Below are positions 19,434 to 32,699 of a stretch of 64,000 nucleotides of DNA, one piece after another. The notes below the pieces were generated by a model that did not search any database, had not been told where the DNA came from, and saw only the letters and a list, made by a program, of their open reading frames with translations. The stretch spans positions 1 to 64,000 of the forward strand of contig JANTQA010000073.1 of the NCBI GenBank assembly GCA_027625915.1, read 5' to 3'. The first letter of the stretch is position 1; the number at the start of each line of letters is the position of its first letter. Both the position numbers and the translations under genes were made by a program. The stretch is from Anaeramoeba flamelloides. Lineage: Eukaryota; Metamonada; Anaeramoebidae.

Positions 19434-19645
19434 CAAATTATTGAAATATATTTTGCAAATTTGTGGTCTGAAAATTGATGATTCAACCTTAAAAGTTGTG
19501 GTGAAAAGTACATTTTTTTCTGAAATTCTTTGGGCTTTTTACTAATACAACGATCATTTTATTAATTGATGAGGATCAACAATAAGTACTATTTTACTAA
19601 TAGATTTTTGAGAGGCATATGAACGAAAGCAATGAGTTGTGATTA
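19434..19645 (-). repeat. Dispersed repeat, inverted relative to 23690-23945
   Basis: The reverse complement aligns with 23690-23945 and 47880-48150 over blocks such as GTATTAGTAAAAAGCCCAAA, GAATTTCAG and CAGACTACAAA. Spacer 18861-19433 and 19646-21639 is AT-rich with long T runs and shows no gene. Confidence 0.65.
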
Positions 19646-21639
19646 AATATAGCACCAACTTACTTTAATCGCGTATTTATCCTTTGTAGAAACCTTAGCC
19701 TTTTTAAAGTATAATTTTTTTTTTAGAGGTGATTTCATCAGAATCCACATTTACACACCATTTAAAGGTTGGTTCTTGACTTTTTAAAAGAAGAAAACTT
19801 GAAAAAAGTTTTAAAAAAGTCATCACATTTATATTAACAAGCGTTGCAATTTACCATTTTTTCAATAGACTTTTTGTTTTTTTTTTCTTTATCTTGTGAA
19901 GTCAAAAATTCATCAAAATATTCTTATTCGGATCAAAAAAACAAAATATTTTTATGTGAATTTTTGATGAAAATTCAGTAAAAATGTTGAGATAACTAAC
20001 TGGAAGCCCTTTCTAAGGAACATACTTATTACCAAGAATGAGTATTAAAAAAACAATAATAATGTCGATTTTCTTACCCATAAGATGATGATTATTTCAA
20101 AGAATTATGATAAAAAACTCTAATTATTGAAGATCGGATTATTTATGATTTTTATTTATTGAGTTTATTGAATTGATTCAATGTCTTCAGAAATAAAAAC
20201 TATTCTTAAAAAGAAGTTATAAATTTTTTTTTTTTTTTTTTTTTTCAATTTTTTATTGATTGTTTTTTTTTTTGTTTAATTGAAGTTCCAAATAAATCTT
20301 TCATATATAGTATTTCCACTCTTTGAAATTTTTGTTAGAATAACAAAACTAAATATTCTGGATATTTGATTGATTTTTGTTGACATTTTTTTTTTGTTTT
20401 TACTTTTTATGGCTAAAAAAATTGTAAATTTGATGAGAAACTTGAATTAGTGTTATTTTGGACAATATTTGGTGGGGTTTTTGATCTAAATGAAATTTAA
20501 ATTTATCAAAAAATTTTAAAGTTCTTTTTTTTTATAGAAAATAATTTTTCAAATTATAAAAAAAAATCATCTATTCTTTTTTAGGAATTGGGTATTATGG
20601 CTAAATTCTATACAATATCAACGAATATGAAAGTATTTTGGTAAATATTAATGTAACCAGAAAATAATAAAGAATAATTACTCTAAAGTTTCATTTTCCT
20701 CTATTTTGGCCTCTTTAATGAAATTTTTAAAAAAATTTAAATTAACTAACCCATGAAAAATAAATAATAAAAACTTCTCAACAACCGACCAAATTGTATG
20801 CATTTTTCACTTAAATATAATTTTTCTTAATAAAGCAGATTTTCTCCCAACCTTCTTTGTCATTTTTTAATACAAAAGAAATGAGAGAAACGAGGCTGAC
20901 AATCACAGAAATAACAGAAATCACAGAAACCAGGTTGAAAAATGATCACATTTTTAGTAAAAAAATTCAATTTTTCCTTCTTAGATCTGACTCAATAAAT
21001 GTTTGTGAGTTTTACGAACCTTGAAACACACTTTATAATAGAAAGGGACTTAAAATTATCATTGAAAACGCCCTTGTTAATTCGCTTAAAAATTTACAGA
21101 GTTCCCAAAATAATTCCATTTTTGGAATTTTTAGAATCTCAAAAATTAAAATCTGGAATCATAATATTAAAATGATTCCAATCGAATCAATTTTTATCAA
21201 ACATATTCCACCTGTTAAAATGCCTTTGAAGTATAATTTTTCAAAAAAATTAAAAATTATTTTATTCTGATTCCATTAGAATCAAAAAAAGGATTTTTAT
21301 TTTGTAACAAAACTCTATTAAAAACAAAAAGAATCTTTTGATTCCATTTCAAAGAAAAATATTTTTCTTATCGGGAAGAAACTTAAAAACTTCAGAATTG
21401 ATGAAAAGATGATGAAAACTAAAATCCCAAGAAGAAAAACCTTAAATATTAATTTTTTTTGAGCAATAATAAATTCTTTTTGAAAATAAAAAAAAAAATT
21501 ATTAATTATTTAATTTTGAGAATGATGTAATTCCTTGTAAAAACGATTGTAAACAAGAAATGAGTTGAGACTTATCATTGGAAGAAAAAAGAATCAATTG
21601 ATTCCATGTAATCAAAAAAAGAATTATTTTGGCTTTTTT

Positions 21640-21880
21640 TTCAAAAAAGAATCAAAATGTGAACCCTGAAAATTTACTCTATTTTTTTAGAAAAAATTTT
21701 TAAATTTGATCCTTTATTTTTAGAATTTTGATTTAATAATAAAAATTTTTGAAATAAATAACATATTTAATTAATGTTTCGTGTTGGTTATTTTGATCAT
21801 TTAATATATAGGCCCTATATAACAAAAAAACACACTTTTTATATTGAAACACAAATTAAATTTTTCTAATTACATTATTT
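21640..21880 (+). repeat. Dispersed ~240 bp repeat, second copy
   Basis: Aligns with 29730-29940 and with the reverse of 18590-18860. The stretch from here to 22516 holds no supportable gene; a 66-codon frame at 22188-22388 on the minus strand lacks any recognisable motif. Confidence 0.6.
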
Positions 21881-22516
21881 TGACAATAGTACAAAAGAAA
21901 GACCAAATCCCAAATATACAATCCTAGACACAAATAAAACCCGAAAAGATACACTCAAAAATTCCAAATATCAAAAAGAAAAACAAAAATATCCAAATAC
22001 CAAATAAAAAACAAGAATCTATTTGAATCTATTTCCTAAAAAGAAGTTTTTGTTTAATAAATAATAAAATTGAAGGGAAAAAATAACTTTGTAAATCCAC
22101 ATAAAAGGCTTTTTCCCTTTTTCCTTTGTCTTTAAAATGTGAAATTAATATTTTCTGAATGAAATTAACCAACTTATTTTTCAAGCTTTAAAACAAAATT
22201 TGATGGGTTAGATTCATCCTAAATTCAATTAACATCAAAGGGAAAGTTAAACTTTCCAAGGAATTGAAAGCGTGTCTAAGTGATTTTTCCTTTTTGGAAT
22301 TGAGAAATTTACTTATTTCTTTGAAATCTTTTTTTGTTTTTCTTTTCAAAAAAATCCTAATGAGAATTTTGTTCCCTTTATTTTTCAAACAACAGCAAAT
22401 TTAAGCTGTCTATTTGAAAAAATTAACAATTCTGAATTATAAAAATCCTGGATTATGTTTTTTTTTTTTTTTTATTGTTTGGAAATGTTTGTTGAGGAAA
22501 TTTTCAATTAATAATC

Positions 22517-23122
22517 TTAATAACAGCAATCACAATCAAAGGGACACAAATCCGTCTTTCCTGCTTTTGGATCTGTATTTAATTTTAACTCTTCTAATGA
22601 GTAAATGGCAAACCCGTCTTCTGTATATTGTCTTTGGCTATTGTTTTTTTTTCTTTTTTTTCTTCGTTTTTTTTTTTTTGAATTACCAAAATCAGAATCA
22701 GAAGATTCTTCAAAAAGATCTTTTTTGTTTCGGTTTAAATTTTTTGATCTTTTCCTTTCGATTGGATTTTCTTTCTTTTTTGTCGTTTTCCCAAATGATT
22801 GCGAAAAGATCTCTTCTATTTCGTTTATTTCTGTTTGTTTTGCTTTGATCACCTTCTCTTTCCTTTGAAGATTTTTCTTGTTTTTTTCTTTTTTTTTATT
22901 CTTGGTGTGTTTTTTTATTTTTTTTTCCAATCCCTTTTTGCTTGTTTCTAATTTGTTTTTTTTCTTTTTTGATTTATGTTTTTGGATCTTCTTTTCAGAT
23001 TTTTGGTTTTCTTTTTCTTTTTTTTTTTTTTTTTCATTTCCCTTTTCTTGAATTACGTCATTTCTTTTAGTATATTGGTTTGGTTTTTTTCTAAAGTTCT
23101 TTTTGGATTTTTTATTGCTCAT
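22517..23122 (-). CDS. DUF1764 family protein (lysine-rich, 201 aa)
   Basis: Single-exon frame of 201 residues from ATG at 23122 to a TAA stop. Residues 1-120 are strongly basic low-complexity (long K/E/N stretches), probably disordered and nucleus- or nucleolus-directed. An acidic patch ESSDSDFGN lies near residue 142. The C-terminal block YTEDGFAIYSLEELKL followed by LCPFDCDCCY is the signature of Pfam DUF1764, a eukaryotic family with a basic variable N-terminus and an invariant cysteine-rich end. The function of the family is not established. The terminal C-x3-C-x-C-C could bind metal. The gene stands alone, with about 4 kb of spacer before it and 7 kb after. On the opposite strand the same DNA gives phenylalanine-rich frames that are shadows. 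Confidence 0.9.
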   Translation of the reverse strand: MSNKKSKKNFRKKPNQYTKRNDVIQEKGNEKKKKKEKENQKSEKKIQKHKSKKKKNKLETSKKGLEKKIKKHTKNKKKEKNKKNLQRKEKVIKAKQTEINEIEEIFSQSFGKTTKKKENPIERKRSKNLNRNKKDLFEESSDSDFGNSKKKKRRKKRKKNNSQRQYTEDGFAIYSLEELKLNTDPKAGKTDLCPFDCDCCY

Positions 23123-23472
23123 TATTGAATTTTATTAATTAATAATATGTTAAAAAATGAGACTAGGAAATTATGTTTCATTCTTTATTAGGATCTAGCC
23201 TTTTATTTAAGGGAATATATTTCACAACAGGAGAACATTTTTAAAATATGCTATTGGAAGACAATTTAGACTCTTCAATTTGTGGATGAAGTGATAAAAA
23301 ATTCTGATCAAATAAGAAACTTAGAAATTAAAGTTGTTTAGTGAGATCAAATTTTTTTTTCCATTTTTTATGAAATTGAAAACTTTTAAATTCATTTAAT
23401 TTCAGACAATAACATAAGTTTATCTCTTTATTATCATTACTATATCATAAAAAGTTTTTATTATCATTTCTA

Positions 23473-23647
23473 TTACTGGTATTTGAATAATAAATGGGAA
23501 AAATTTTCACTACATTTTCAATTTTCTTTTTCAGATCGAGACTACAAATTACTTACTACTTCTTTGTGAAAGCATTCTAATTTATTAAAGAAAAATATGG
23601 TAAAAGAAGTGAAAATTGTTTCCTATTTAGAATTGAAATACCAGCAA
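23473..23647. repeat. Hairpin repeat with ACTGGTATTTGAAT ends
   Basis: The left arm (CTGGTATTTGAATAATAAAT onward) and right arm (ending ATTGAAATACCAG) are imperfect inverted repeats of ~50 bases. Similar sequence occurs at 63680-63850, with a half copy at 44475-44530. A MITE-like element, old. The open frame 23597-23833 that overlaps it is a reading of repeat sequence. Confidence 0.65.
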
Positions 23648-23689
23648 TGTAAAGTTTTCTTTTTTGAGATAATTTTTTTGGTTAAGGGA

Positions 23690-23945
23690 TGGTGTCTACC
23701 TAGTAGAAGTTTTAGATTAAAGTATGTTGTTATTGAACGTAAATCGTATTGGTTGATCCTTCGTTCAAATGTCTGGAAAAATTCGATTAGTAAAGTAGTA
23801 CTATTTGTTGATTCTCATCGGTTAAAAAAATGATCCTTGTATTAGTAAAAAGCCCAAAGAATTTCAGAAAAAAATCTGCTTTTTACAACAACTTTAAAGG
23901 CCCAGTCATCTATTTTCAGACTACAAAGTTGCAAAATATATTTCT
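23690..23945 (+). repeat. Dispersed repeat (also 47880-48150 and, inverted, 19434-19645)
   Basis: Aligns with 47880-48150 in order: AAGGGAT, AAAGTATGTTGTTATTG, GTTCAAATGTCT, CGATTAGT, TTTGTTGAT and CAGACTACAAAGT blocks. No conserved reading frame. Confidence 0.7.
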
Positions 23946-23989
23946 TATGTTTGTCCTGTAATGTAAATCATTTTAAAGTCAAAGGTTCT

Positions 23990-24400
23990 CCTTGTATGGG
24001 TGGGTGTGGGTTGCATGTATTTAAAGTGTTTGAATAGATATAAGAAGGAAAAATTTATTTTGGAAATTTCAAAATTGTAATCATTTTTTCATATTTTTCT
24101 TTTTTTTTTTAACACTTAAATCTCAAATCTGTTTTTTATAACAAGACGGAAAGACACTTGGTAAAAAATGTGTTTTTCAAATGTTATAGAATCAATAAAA
24201 ATTATGTAGAAAAATCATCTTAATTTCTATTGGACTTTTTATTTGATCTTCAATAGGAGATTGAAACAAACATAATTATTTTTCTCAATGATACCCTAAG
24301 AATTTTTGATTTTTAATTCTTAGAAAATATATTAATATATTGATTTTATTCCTGACAGATATCAACAATTCTTTTGGTATATATTATTTTATTAATTTTT
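23990..24400 (+). repeat. Dispersed repeat (also 32700-33540 and 63400-64000)
   Basis: Three copies share, in order, a TTTAAAG block, AAATTTCAAAATTG-type and AATCATTT-type blocks, a CACTTGGTAAAAA-type block and a TTTCTATTGGA-type block followed by TTTGATCTTCAAT. The copy at 32.7 kb is interrupted by another inverted-repeat element. The stretch 24401-28075 is AT-rich spacer with (TA)n at 25655-25690; I see no gene there. Confidence 0.6.
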
Positions 24401-25652
24401 AATTTGGTATTCAAAGTTAAATTATAAAAAATAATTAATAATTGAAATAGATATGGTTTGTTTTGAAAAAAAAAAAATAGTTCATATTTATAGATATATA
24501 TATGAGTATATGTATCTTTCTCTACAATTTTATTATTTTGTTATTTTTTTGAATGCACAGATATTAACAACAAATTTAATATTGGACCATTTGTTATTAT
24601 TAAAAATTCAATGGGAATTGTAGATCAATAAACTAATAAAGAAAAATAATTCAAAGATAATAAACTATAACAATTTTCGTTTATTATGTAAACTGTATTA
24701 AAAATCTATTAATTTAAAATTGAATCAAGACTTATTTGTCGAAATTTGAATTTAATAAGGTTACAAAAGTTTAGATACCCGGTTTTAGGATCATTAGAGA
24801 TTTATACAAAATATATTTGCTCTGAAAAACAAAATGCCTTATTATAAGGTAATTTTTCCAAAAATGAGAAAGTATTTTTTTTTGGAATAATTTTTTTTTT
24901 TGGGAAATAACAATTTCAATTTTAAATTCAAAAATATAAAAACTTTATTTAATTTAGTGTAAGAATGGAAAACAGGATTTAATTACTTTTTTTTTTAGTG
25001 AAAATTTTTATTCAAAAATTAAATCTCTAATAGGCATCGGAGATTTGGTATTCATTCCAACTGATGAGATTTACTTTTTGAGATTATTTATTACCAATTT
25101 AGTTTTAAAAAATTATAATAAATATTCTCATGAAATAAAACCATTTTTAATTTGAATGATTGGTAGTAATTAGATTTTATCTTTTTTAGGTTGAAGAAAA
25201 TAACAAAAAAGAGAAATAAAATATCAAAATTCATGAAAAGTATATTTTAATTTCAATTTTGGTGTTAAGAATCTTTTTTTTTTTTTTGGTGGTGGTGTAT
25301 ATTCCACTCGGTTCAAAAAAAGAAGTTGTATTTTTTAAAAAAAAAATAAAATGAAATTTCAATTTTCCAAAAAATTAAAATGGTTTTGTTTATTTATTTG
25401 AATTTCTGAAAAAAAAACAGGTTCCTTCATTCTTACAGACTGAACTTTAAATTAATTTGATTTTAGTAACTAAAAAATAATAAAACTTTGGAATATATTT
25501 TTATTGGTTTTCTATTTCTATCAAAAAATTCTGGGGGGTTTTTTTGAACGAAAATGGTGAATTAAGAATTGGTTTTAATAATATTCTAATCCAATTTAGA
25601 TATTTATTTTCATTAAAAACAATTCTTTAAAAAACATTATACACTTTAATTA

Positions 25653-25690
<38 letters not shown>

Positions 25691-28263
25691 CCATTCCAAC
25701 CCCACTATAGAATTTGAAAGAAATAGAAATTGACTTTTTTTCTTGGTTAGACACAAAAAAATCTTTTGTTATAAGCTATCACAAAATTTTATAGCTTTGT
25801 GATTATTTTTTTAAATAAATTTCAAATTTGAAAGACTGGATTTAAAATCTTGTTGTTTATCAAATAAATTGAAAAATCCAAAAAAAAAGTTCATAAAGAT
25901 CGAAGAACAAATTTAATAATGACTTTGAAATAATCTTACCTTTTGATTTCAATGTGTTTAGAAATTAAATATCCACCAAAAACCTGAAAAATTTTCAAAT
26001 TTATTGATCATTCATAAGATTAGGAGTAGAGTAAAAAATTCAAATTTTAATATTTCTATTATAAATGTTTGTTCTATTAAAAATTTTCAGAGTTTGTAAT
26101 AGGATATCACATAACCATAAAATACTGTCAGAAAAAGGAAAGTGTTAGATAGTTTATGAATTTTTTTTTATTATATATTTCACCATAGGTTTGGAATGGC
26201 TATATATGTATATATGTGTGTATGAAACTATCGAATTACAAATTTAATTTCATTAATTTCTAGAAAAAAATGACTTTTGGATTCACATTAAAACTTCGAT
26301 AATATTTCCTTTGAATTCCTTACGAAACACTTGGATGTATTTTGATAAACTTTTCTAACAATAAACTTCATTAGATCGTTAATTTTTCATGAAAATTATT
26401 TATTGGCTTTTTTTATGAAATTGCTATTCATTTTTTACTGAAATTCTTGAAAAAATATTCATTAGGTTTTGATTATTCTTTCAAAAGTTCCAAATGCAAT
26501 TGGGTAACCGAAAAAAAAATTATTACTAAAAATACTGTCTTTTCACGACTTTGTAAAAAATTAAAAAAGTTTTTTTAAATTGAAAAAATTACCAAACATC
26601 GTCGTCCATGTTTAAAAATTAAACAGGATTCGCATTTTTATCCATAATGTGAACCCATTATTTTTATTTTATTATAAAACAAAAGTTAAGTCCCTGTAAG
26701 TGTTTTAATTTATTAATTATTCTTTTTTGATTTATTTTTTATTTAATATTTGGAACTTGGAACATATTTTTAATAGAAATTTATCTTAATTTAATTTTTT
26801 TTACTAGTTTGATATTGGTTTTTTTTATTGTAATATTCTTTATTTAATAAGAATTAAAAAAAATATCCAATAATAAAAAAAGGTATTGTAAAGTTCGAAA
26901 GAATAAAATAAATAATAAGCTTGTTTGCAAAAAGTAATACCCTTATGCAAAATTTTTAATTTCAAAAAATAATTTTAGAAAATGTTTGGTAAGATTGTTG
27001 TAGAATTTTTTTTTTTTCTACTTTTCCATAAAAATATTTTTTCTTTTAGATTCGATGTATTTTTAAAGGGTGTTTTTTTTAGCAAAATCAATCAAGGAAT
27101 AACTGTCTTGTTTGAAAAAACAATAACTTTTGGAAATAAAAAACTAAATGGTTATTATTTTAATTGGGGATTTAATATAAATATATTATAAAATCATACT
27201 AAGAAATTTTAACCACAAAATGGGATCTGTTTGATCTTACGGGAAATTCCAGACCTTCTTAAATCTTTTTACATTTATCAATTTGTCGTATTTAAAAAAC
27301 TTGAGCTAAACAATATTTCAAAAAATGTTACTCTCTTGAAATCCAGAAAACTAAATTGAGATTAAAATACTTCTAAAGACTGTGATTAAAAGGTTCTTTT
27401 GACTACTCCAGGAATTAGCAGTCATAAATTTAGCCACTTCAAAACTCTCTCTTTACCCCATAAAGAGCTCTTGAGCACTTAAACCTTACTAATAAAGCCT
27501 ACTCTCTTGAAATAATAACTTGGAACAAAAAAATATATTCTTGACTGTTCAAGATAAACTGGTGATTAATTATAATTAATAATTCACTTTTTAATTATTA
27601 TAGCTTTTTTTATTAATCGTTTTTTTTTTTTTAACAAAATTATTATTTTTTGAGATTATTTTCATTTTTGTATAAAAACATTTTCTGAATATAAGTGTTC
27701 ATACAATCAATTATTTGGATATAATTTCAAATTATTTTGTATTAATATTTATTTTTCATCTTTTATAATTGTTAAAAAATTATCAACTAACAAATTATTT
27801 TATAAACTTTAATCAAATACTGGTAAAAATGTATAAAAAGTGATATCTTAATAAAATGAGTTTTTTTACTAAATTTGTCATTTTAAAAAAAAATAATAAT
27901 ACTTTACATGTGTTTCAATACTGTGAAGGTTACTTTTTGACGAAAAATGGTGTTCCTAATAGCAAAAAAACAAGTAATAATAGAATAAAAATGTTTGAGA
28001 TTTTTTGTTTTTTTTTTGATTTCTGAAAATTATTTTTTATTTTTATATTTATATTTTTTCCTCAAACATTTTTATTCAATTTATTAAATTGATTTTTTTC
28101 TTGATTAGAAACCTCATATTTGTTAACAAGAAACTTCTACAAAATGGGTGCACTCTAAATATTTTTTTTTTTTTTTTTTTTGGAAAAATGATAACTTTAG
28201 TAAAAAAAGCTGAGTATTTTAAGGAATCACTTTTTGTATTCATGTATTTGAATAATAAATTCA

Positions 28264-28265
<2 letters not shown>

Positions 28266-28314
<49 letters not shown>
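28266..28314. repeat. (TA)n microsatellite
   Basis: An uninterrupted TA run of about 49 bases. Open frames crossing it (isoleucine/tyrosine alternation) are artefacts. Shorter TA runs lie near 12350-12380, 25655-25690, 42385-42417, 56241-56267 and 61553-61577. Confidence 0.95.
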
Positions 28315-28317
<3 letters not shown>

Positions 28318-28958
28318 ACTTTTTACGCTTCTTTTTATTTAAAATAGAGTTTTCAAAGAAAATTATGGTAATTGTTATTCTCAATGTATCTGTTTGGAAC
28401 TTTTTTGGTGATATATATTGGATAATTTTGAATGGATCTTGAATCCTAAATGTGAGTTCAAAATGTTATAATAAGAAAAAAACTAAATTCGGAACAAATT
28501 ATTTCAGCTTTAAATTTCGAATACCAGTATTATTATTATTACTTTGAATTTAAGAGTAATGGATTAAGTTCAAAAAGTTAATTATTTATCCCACTATCAC
28601 ACCAAAATTATCAAGACAAAAGCGAGAATAATAATACATTCTATATAAATAATTTCATGACTTTTTTTAACTTAATAATATAGTTATTCTGAACTTTTTA
28701 TATTTCGATTATTTTTTAACTTATTGATAAATTCAAATAAATATCTGAAAATTTTTACTTTATTTTCCTTTTTAAAATTTTTCTATAATAAGCTTTGAAT
28801 AAAACATTCTATTGTTTAAATGTTAAGATATTTACAAAATTGCTTGATCCTTCTATTTATTCTTCTTGTTATGTTGTTTTAAAAGTGGGGCTCCAAGATT
28901 ACAAAAATGTGACATTGAACTAAAAATTTTATTAGATAAATTTTAATTTAACAGTAAA

Positions 28959-29444
28959 GCAGTGAAAAAAATACACGAAATGAAAAAAATCCCGGACAAG
29001 ATTTTTAATTGTGAATATTAGTAAAATTTTTGTGTAATTTCATTTTTTTAAAAACAAATTCCTTTTTTTAAGAATCGAACTTTTTCAATTATAGCTCCCC
29101 GGCTTATTAGAATGATGATTAATAAAATCACACTTTTTCAAAACACCATTCAATCAATCAAAAAACAAGAATAAAAATTATCATTTTCCAAACTCTAGTA
29201 AACCTCAATAAAACTGGGATTGTTTTTCAAAAAAAGTTGATCAACATATGGCTATCAAACAATTAATTGAGTATTCTAGTGACACCGTACTTTGATGAAC
29301 TTTAGGTAGGTTTATTATTAAACTTATAAAAAAATTAATCATTTATAATAAGGATTTGATTGAAATTAGACAAAAATTTTACTAATACTCACAATTAAAA
29401 ATCTTGTCAGGGATTTTTTTCATGTATGGTATTTTTTTCCCTAC
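28959..29444. repeat. Inverted-repeat element, family E copy 1
   Basis: Left arm 28959-29050 and right arm about 29350-29444 are reverse complements with few differences over ~80 bases, sharing GAAAAAAATCCC, GACAAGATTTTTAATTGTGA and ATTAGTAAAATTTTTGT. The interior is ~300 bp, non-coding. The arms resemble those of 32821-33219, so this is a small family of non-autonomous TIR elements. Confidence 0.8.
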
Positions 29445-29729
29445 TATATTTTAAATTTCAAATATTATACAAACATTCCTAAAGAGCATCACAGTTGTGT
29501 GTTCATAAAACGTGTAAAGCATGTTTCAGAATATCGCTAATGTTTTTTTAGCTTCTTGTTCCAAACGAACATCCAATATAATACCCAGTAGTATTCCTGA
29601 TTACAAATCAATTTTGGAAGTAAAACCCTTGAGATTTTAACCATATTTTAAAGAGGAATTCAATTTTTGAAATTTTTTCATACAACACTCAATTTTTTTA
29701 TTGTTTTTTATTTTCTGTGAGAGAAAAAA

Positions 29730-29940
29730 TTTATCAAAAATCGACTGTATTTATTGAGGTAACTTTTCCAATTTGATCCTTTATTTTTCAAATTTCTCTT
29801 TAAATAATCAACTTTCAGATTCCAATACCAAATTTAATTAAGGTTAATTTTTCTTTCTTTTATCAGTTAATAGCTAACCGACTTCGATAACAAAAAAACA
29901 ACACACTTTTTATTTTGAAAGAAGGTTAAAACTTTTTCAT
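29730..29940 (+). repeat. Dispersed ~240 bp repeat, third copy
   Basis: Aligns with 21640-21880 and the inverse of 18590-18860, and contains the shared TTTGATCCTTTATTTTT and AACAAAAAAACAACACAC blocks. The spacer 29941-30302 up to the next gene shows nothing else. Confidence 0.6.
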
Positions 29941-30302
29941 TGCATATCTGAACAAACAAACGACAAAAAAATTCTTTGAAAAAACATACAAATTGAATTT
30001 GTTCGCAATGTTTTTAATTCTTAAAAATATTTGTGAGCTTCTAAAAACTCTAAAACAAACACCAAGAAAAATTAAAGTCCAAAAAGTGTTTTACCTTCAC
30101 TTTTTTAATCATTTAAATTGAAAAACTTGCTAATTCTAAATTTTTTAGGGATTTGGATTCTTTATTTTTTTAACTATTTCTATTAAAGAACGTGTTGATA
30201 ATTATAAAAAATGATAATAATTTTAATTCTAGTTGTGTCAGAAAAAAGAGAAATAGAGAAAAAAAAGTTCATTTTTTCTTCTTTTCTAAATTCCTTCTAT
30301 TT

Positions 30303-31532
30303 ATGAAAATTTTTAGCTGTATTCTTTTTCTAGTCTTACTTTCAGTTGGCTTTTGTGGCCAGTTGTATGGATTAAAGTCACCAATTGATCTTGTGTCAAT
30401 TGATCCAAAAACAGCACAAACTACGATCATTGGGCACGTAATTACTCACGAAGCCTTTGGAGAAAATCTTGGATGTATTGATCAACAAAATGGAATTTAT
30501 TATTTCATGGGAACAAATTTGACTGACAACAAAATCGATTTGGTTGGTCTTGATGTTAAAACTGGTTTGTGATTTATTTTGTTTTTCTTTTGATGACAAA
30601 AAGAAAATTAAATTATTTAATTTTTGTTTTCTTTTTTCTCCCTTTCTGATTTTTGTCCATAGGTAATATCAAATATGAAGTAAGATTACCATACGCTTCT
30701 GAAGCTTTTATTGGTGTCAGTGAATCCATGGGAGTTGACGCATCAACTGGAGATGTTATTACAATTGTAAATTATTTGAATATTCTTTTCTTCAATATTT
30801 TTTTTTTTCTTCAATATTTTTTTTTTTTCTTCAATTTTTTTTTTTTTTTTCTCATTTTTTTTATTGTTTTTTTCTCTTTTTTTTTTTCCCTAATTTCTAA
30901 TTTGATTATTTTTTTTCCTCTTTTTTTTTTTGAAAATTCTGTTTTGTTTTTTAAAGGGACGAGATCCAGCACAAGGATTTCAACATCATCTTCTGAGAGT
31001 TACACCAACCACAGGCAATATTCAAAGCTTAAATGTTTTTAACTTTATTGATTTCCTTGGCGGTGCATCAGTTCTTGGCGGAAACACCTTCTGGGTCCAA
31101 TTAGCTGTCAACCAAAGTGGGCAACTCAGAGGAAGATTAATGGGATATGACATTATCACAGGTAATCAAGTTTTTGAAATCGACGATGAATTTTTCACTG
31201 GACAATTAAATTGGGATCCAAACAAACAAGTTGTCTACGGACTCGGCTTAAAAGCACCTACATACAAGATTAGAATTGTTGTTCAATTAAACCCTGAAAA
31301 CGGACTTTTGACAGAATTATTCTCAATTCCTTCACAATACTGGGCCTGCGCACCAATGACCACCATTGATCCAGACAATACTTTACTTTATTATTTCATC
31401 AACGACGGAAAACGAAATACACCTTTCACACAGCTTGCTGTTAACTATTCAACCCAATTAGTCACCTACAGCCCTACTTCATGCACTAATCTTGCTGAAT
31501 GTGTTTGGGATATTGAATATGATACAAACTAA
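30303..31532 (+). CDS. Secreted protein of unknown function, three exons, 313 aa
   Basis: Exons are 30303-30564, 30663-30766 and 30957-31532. The introns (98 and 190 bp) are GT-AG, phase 1 and phase 0. Splicing gives one 313-residue frame ending TAA. I start at MKIFSCILFLVLLSVGFCG because it is a clear signal peptide (Lys, then a hydrophobic run to about residue 18); an upstream in-frame ATG at 30192 would bury it. The mature protein has repeated strand-turn motifs with paired aspartates and glycines (IDPKTAQTT, LDVKTGN, VDASTGDV, YDIITGNQ, INDGKRN), spaced like blades of a beta-propeller. Several N-x-S/T sites and a C-terminal cysteine pair (SCTNLAEC) fit an extracellular or lysosomal location. 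I cannot name the family. Intron 2 is almost pure pyrimidine. Confidence 0.9.
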
Positions 31533-32699
31533 ATTTCAAAAATAATTTGAATTTTTTTTTTTTTAATTTTATTTTGATTTCTTTTTGACCAAACTAAATA
31601 TCTTTATTAATGATCTTTTTCTTTTCCAATCATTTGAATTGGTTTGTATACAATCTGCTACTTTTTGATTGTTTAAAATTACAGATCTTATTTGACATGA
31701 ATATGTTTCTGTAGGCTCAATTATAAATAAAAGAAAAATGGTTTTTGGGCTTAATTTTTATTTTTTCAACAAGCTTTTCATCTATTTCGTTTGATCTTTA
31801 CATGTTTTAGAATACCCCGAGTTCAAAGGTGTTTTTTTGACTTTATAAAAAAAGGTGATGGTTGAATTTCTTGTCATAATATTTATTTTGTTATTGAGTT
31901 ATAACAAAGTGTTTTTTTGAGATATGGATAGTGGATTTTTTTAAGGTAGAGAAAAAGATTATTATACAAATTTTGAGAAAAGTTTTATATGTCCCTAGGA
32001 CCCAAAAAACACTTAAAAATTGAAAACTGATCAAATACCTTCCATTAAAAAAAATAGAAAAACTAAATGAAAAAATAAAAATAAATTAAGTTAGCATTTT
32101 ACTTTTTCTTGAAAACATTTTTGCCAAAATCATTGAATTCAAAGTTAAAATTATATATATTTTCATATGCACAATCTTTTTTTAACTCATTTACTAAAAC
32201 AAATTCTAAATTATGGAAATTTTATTTTCACAAAAGGGATTATTTTGGTATTCAAATTTTTTTTTTATTTTTAAATAGTAAAATTAAAAAAAAAGTTCAT
32301 TATAAAATAAACTCTCTGGAAAAATATTCTAATCTAATATTTTAACTTATTCTTTGGTTTCAAAAATTTCTCATCCCCAATTTTTCATAAAAAAATAAAA
32401 AAGTACATTGTAATGTCAAAAAATATATACGATATTCAAAAGTTGAGAGTGTTTTTATTCTAAAAAAATTTATCAAAGAGGTTAATTGAATGAAGTTATA
32501 AGCTAGATTTCGAAAAATATTAATCAGAAAAAAATAGTTCTTAATCTTATTAAGGGTATGTAAATAAGGCAAGTAGTTCTTTTTATTAATTATATATTTT
32601 TATTGAATTTTTTTTATAAAACCAAACAAATGGTGGATTGATAAAGAATCAAAAAAAAAAAAAAAGAATACTAATAAAGGCTTTGCTCTTTGAAACCAT

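Noticed and set aside
22188-22388. 66-codon minus-strand frame
   Set aside because: Somewhat mixed composition, but no motif, no homologous copy and no splice context that I can support.
22414-22868. Phenylalanine-rich plus-strand frames opposite the DUF1764 gene
   Set aside because: Mirror of the lysine codons on the minus strand.
23597-23833. 78-codon frame
   Set aside because: Lies over dispersed repeats whose paralogs at 47.9 kb and 63.7 kb do not keep the frame open.
27400-27540. Possible tRNA or structured RNA in a slightly G+C-richer patch
   Set aside because: I could not fold a cloverleaf or find T-loop or anticodon-stem landmarks.
28076-28442. Overlapping frames on both strands with Ile-Tyr runs
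   Set aside because: Produced by a (TA)n tract and poly-T; no protein features.
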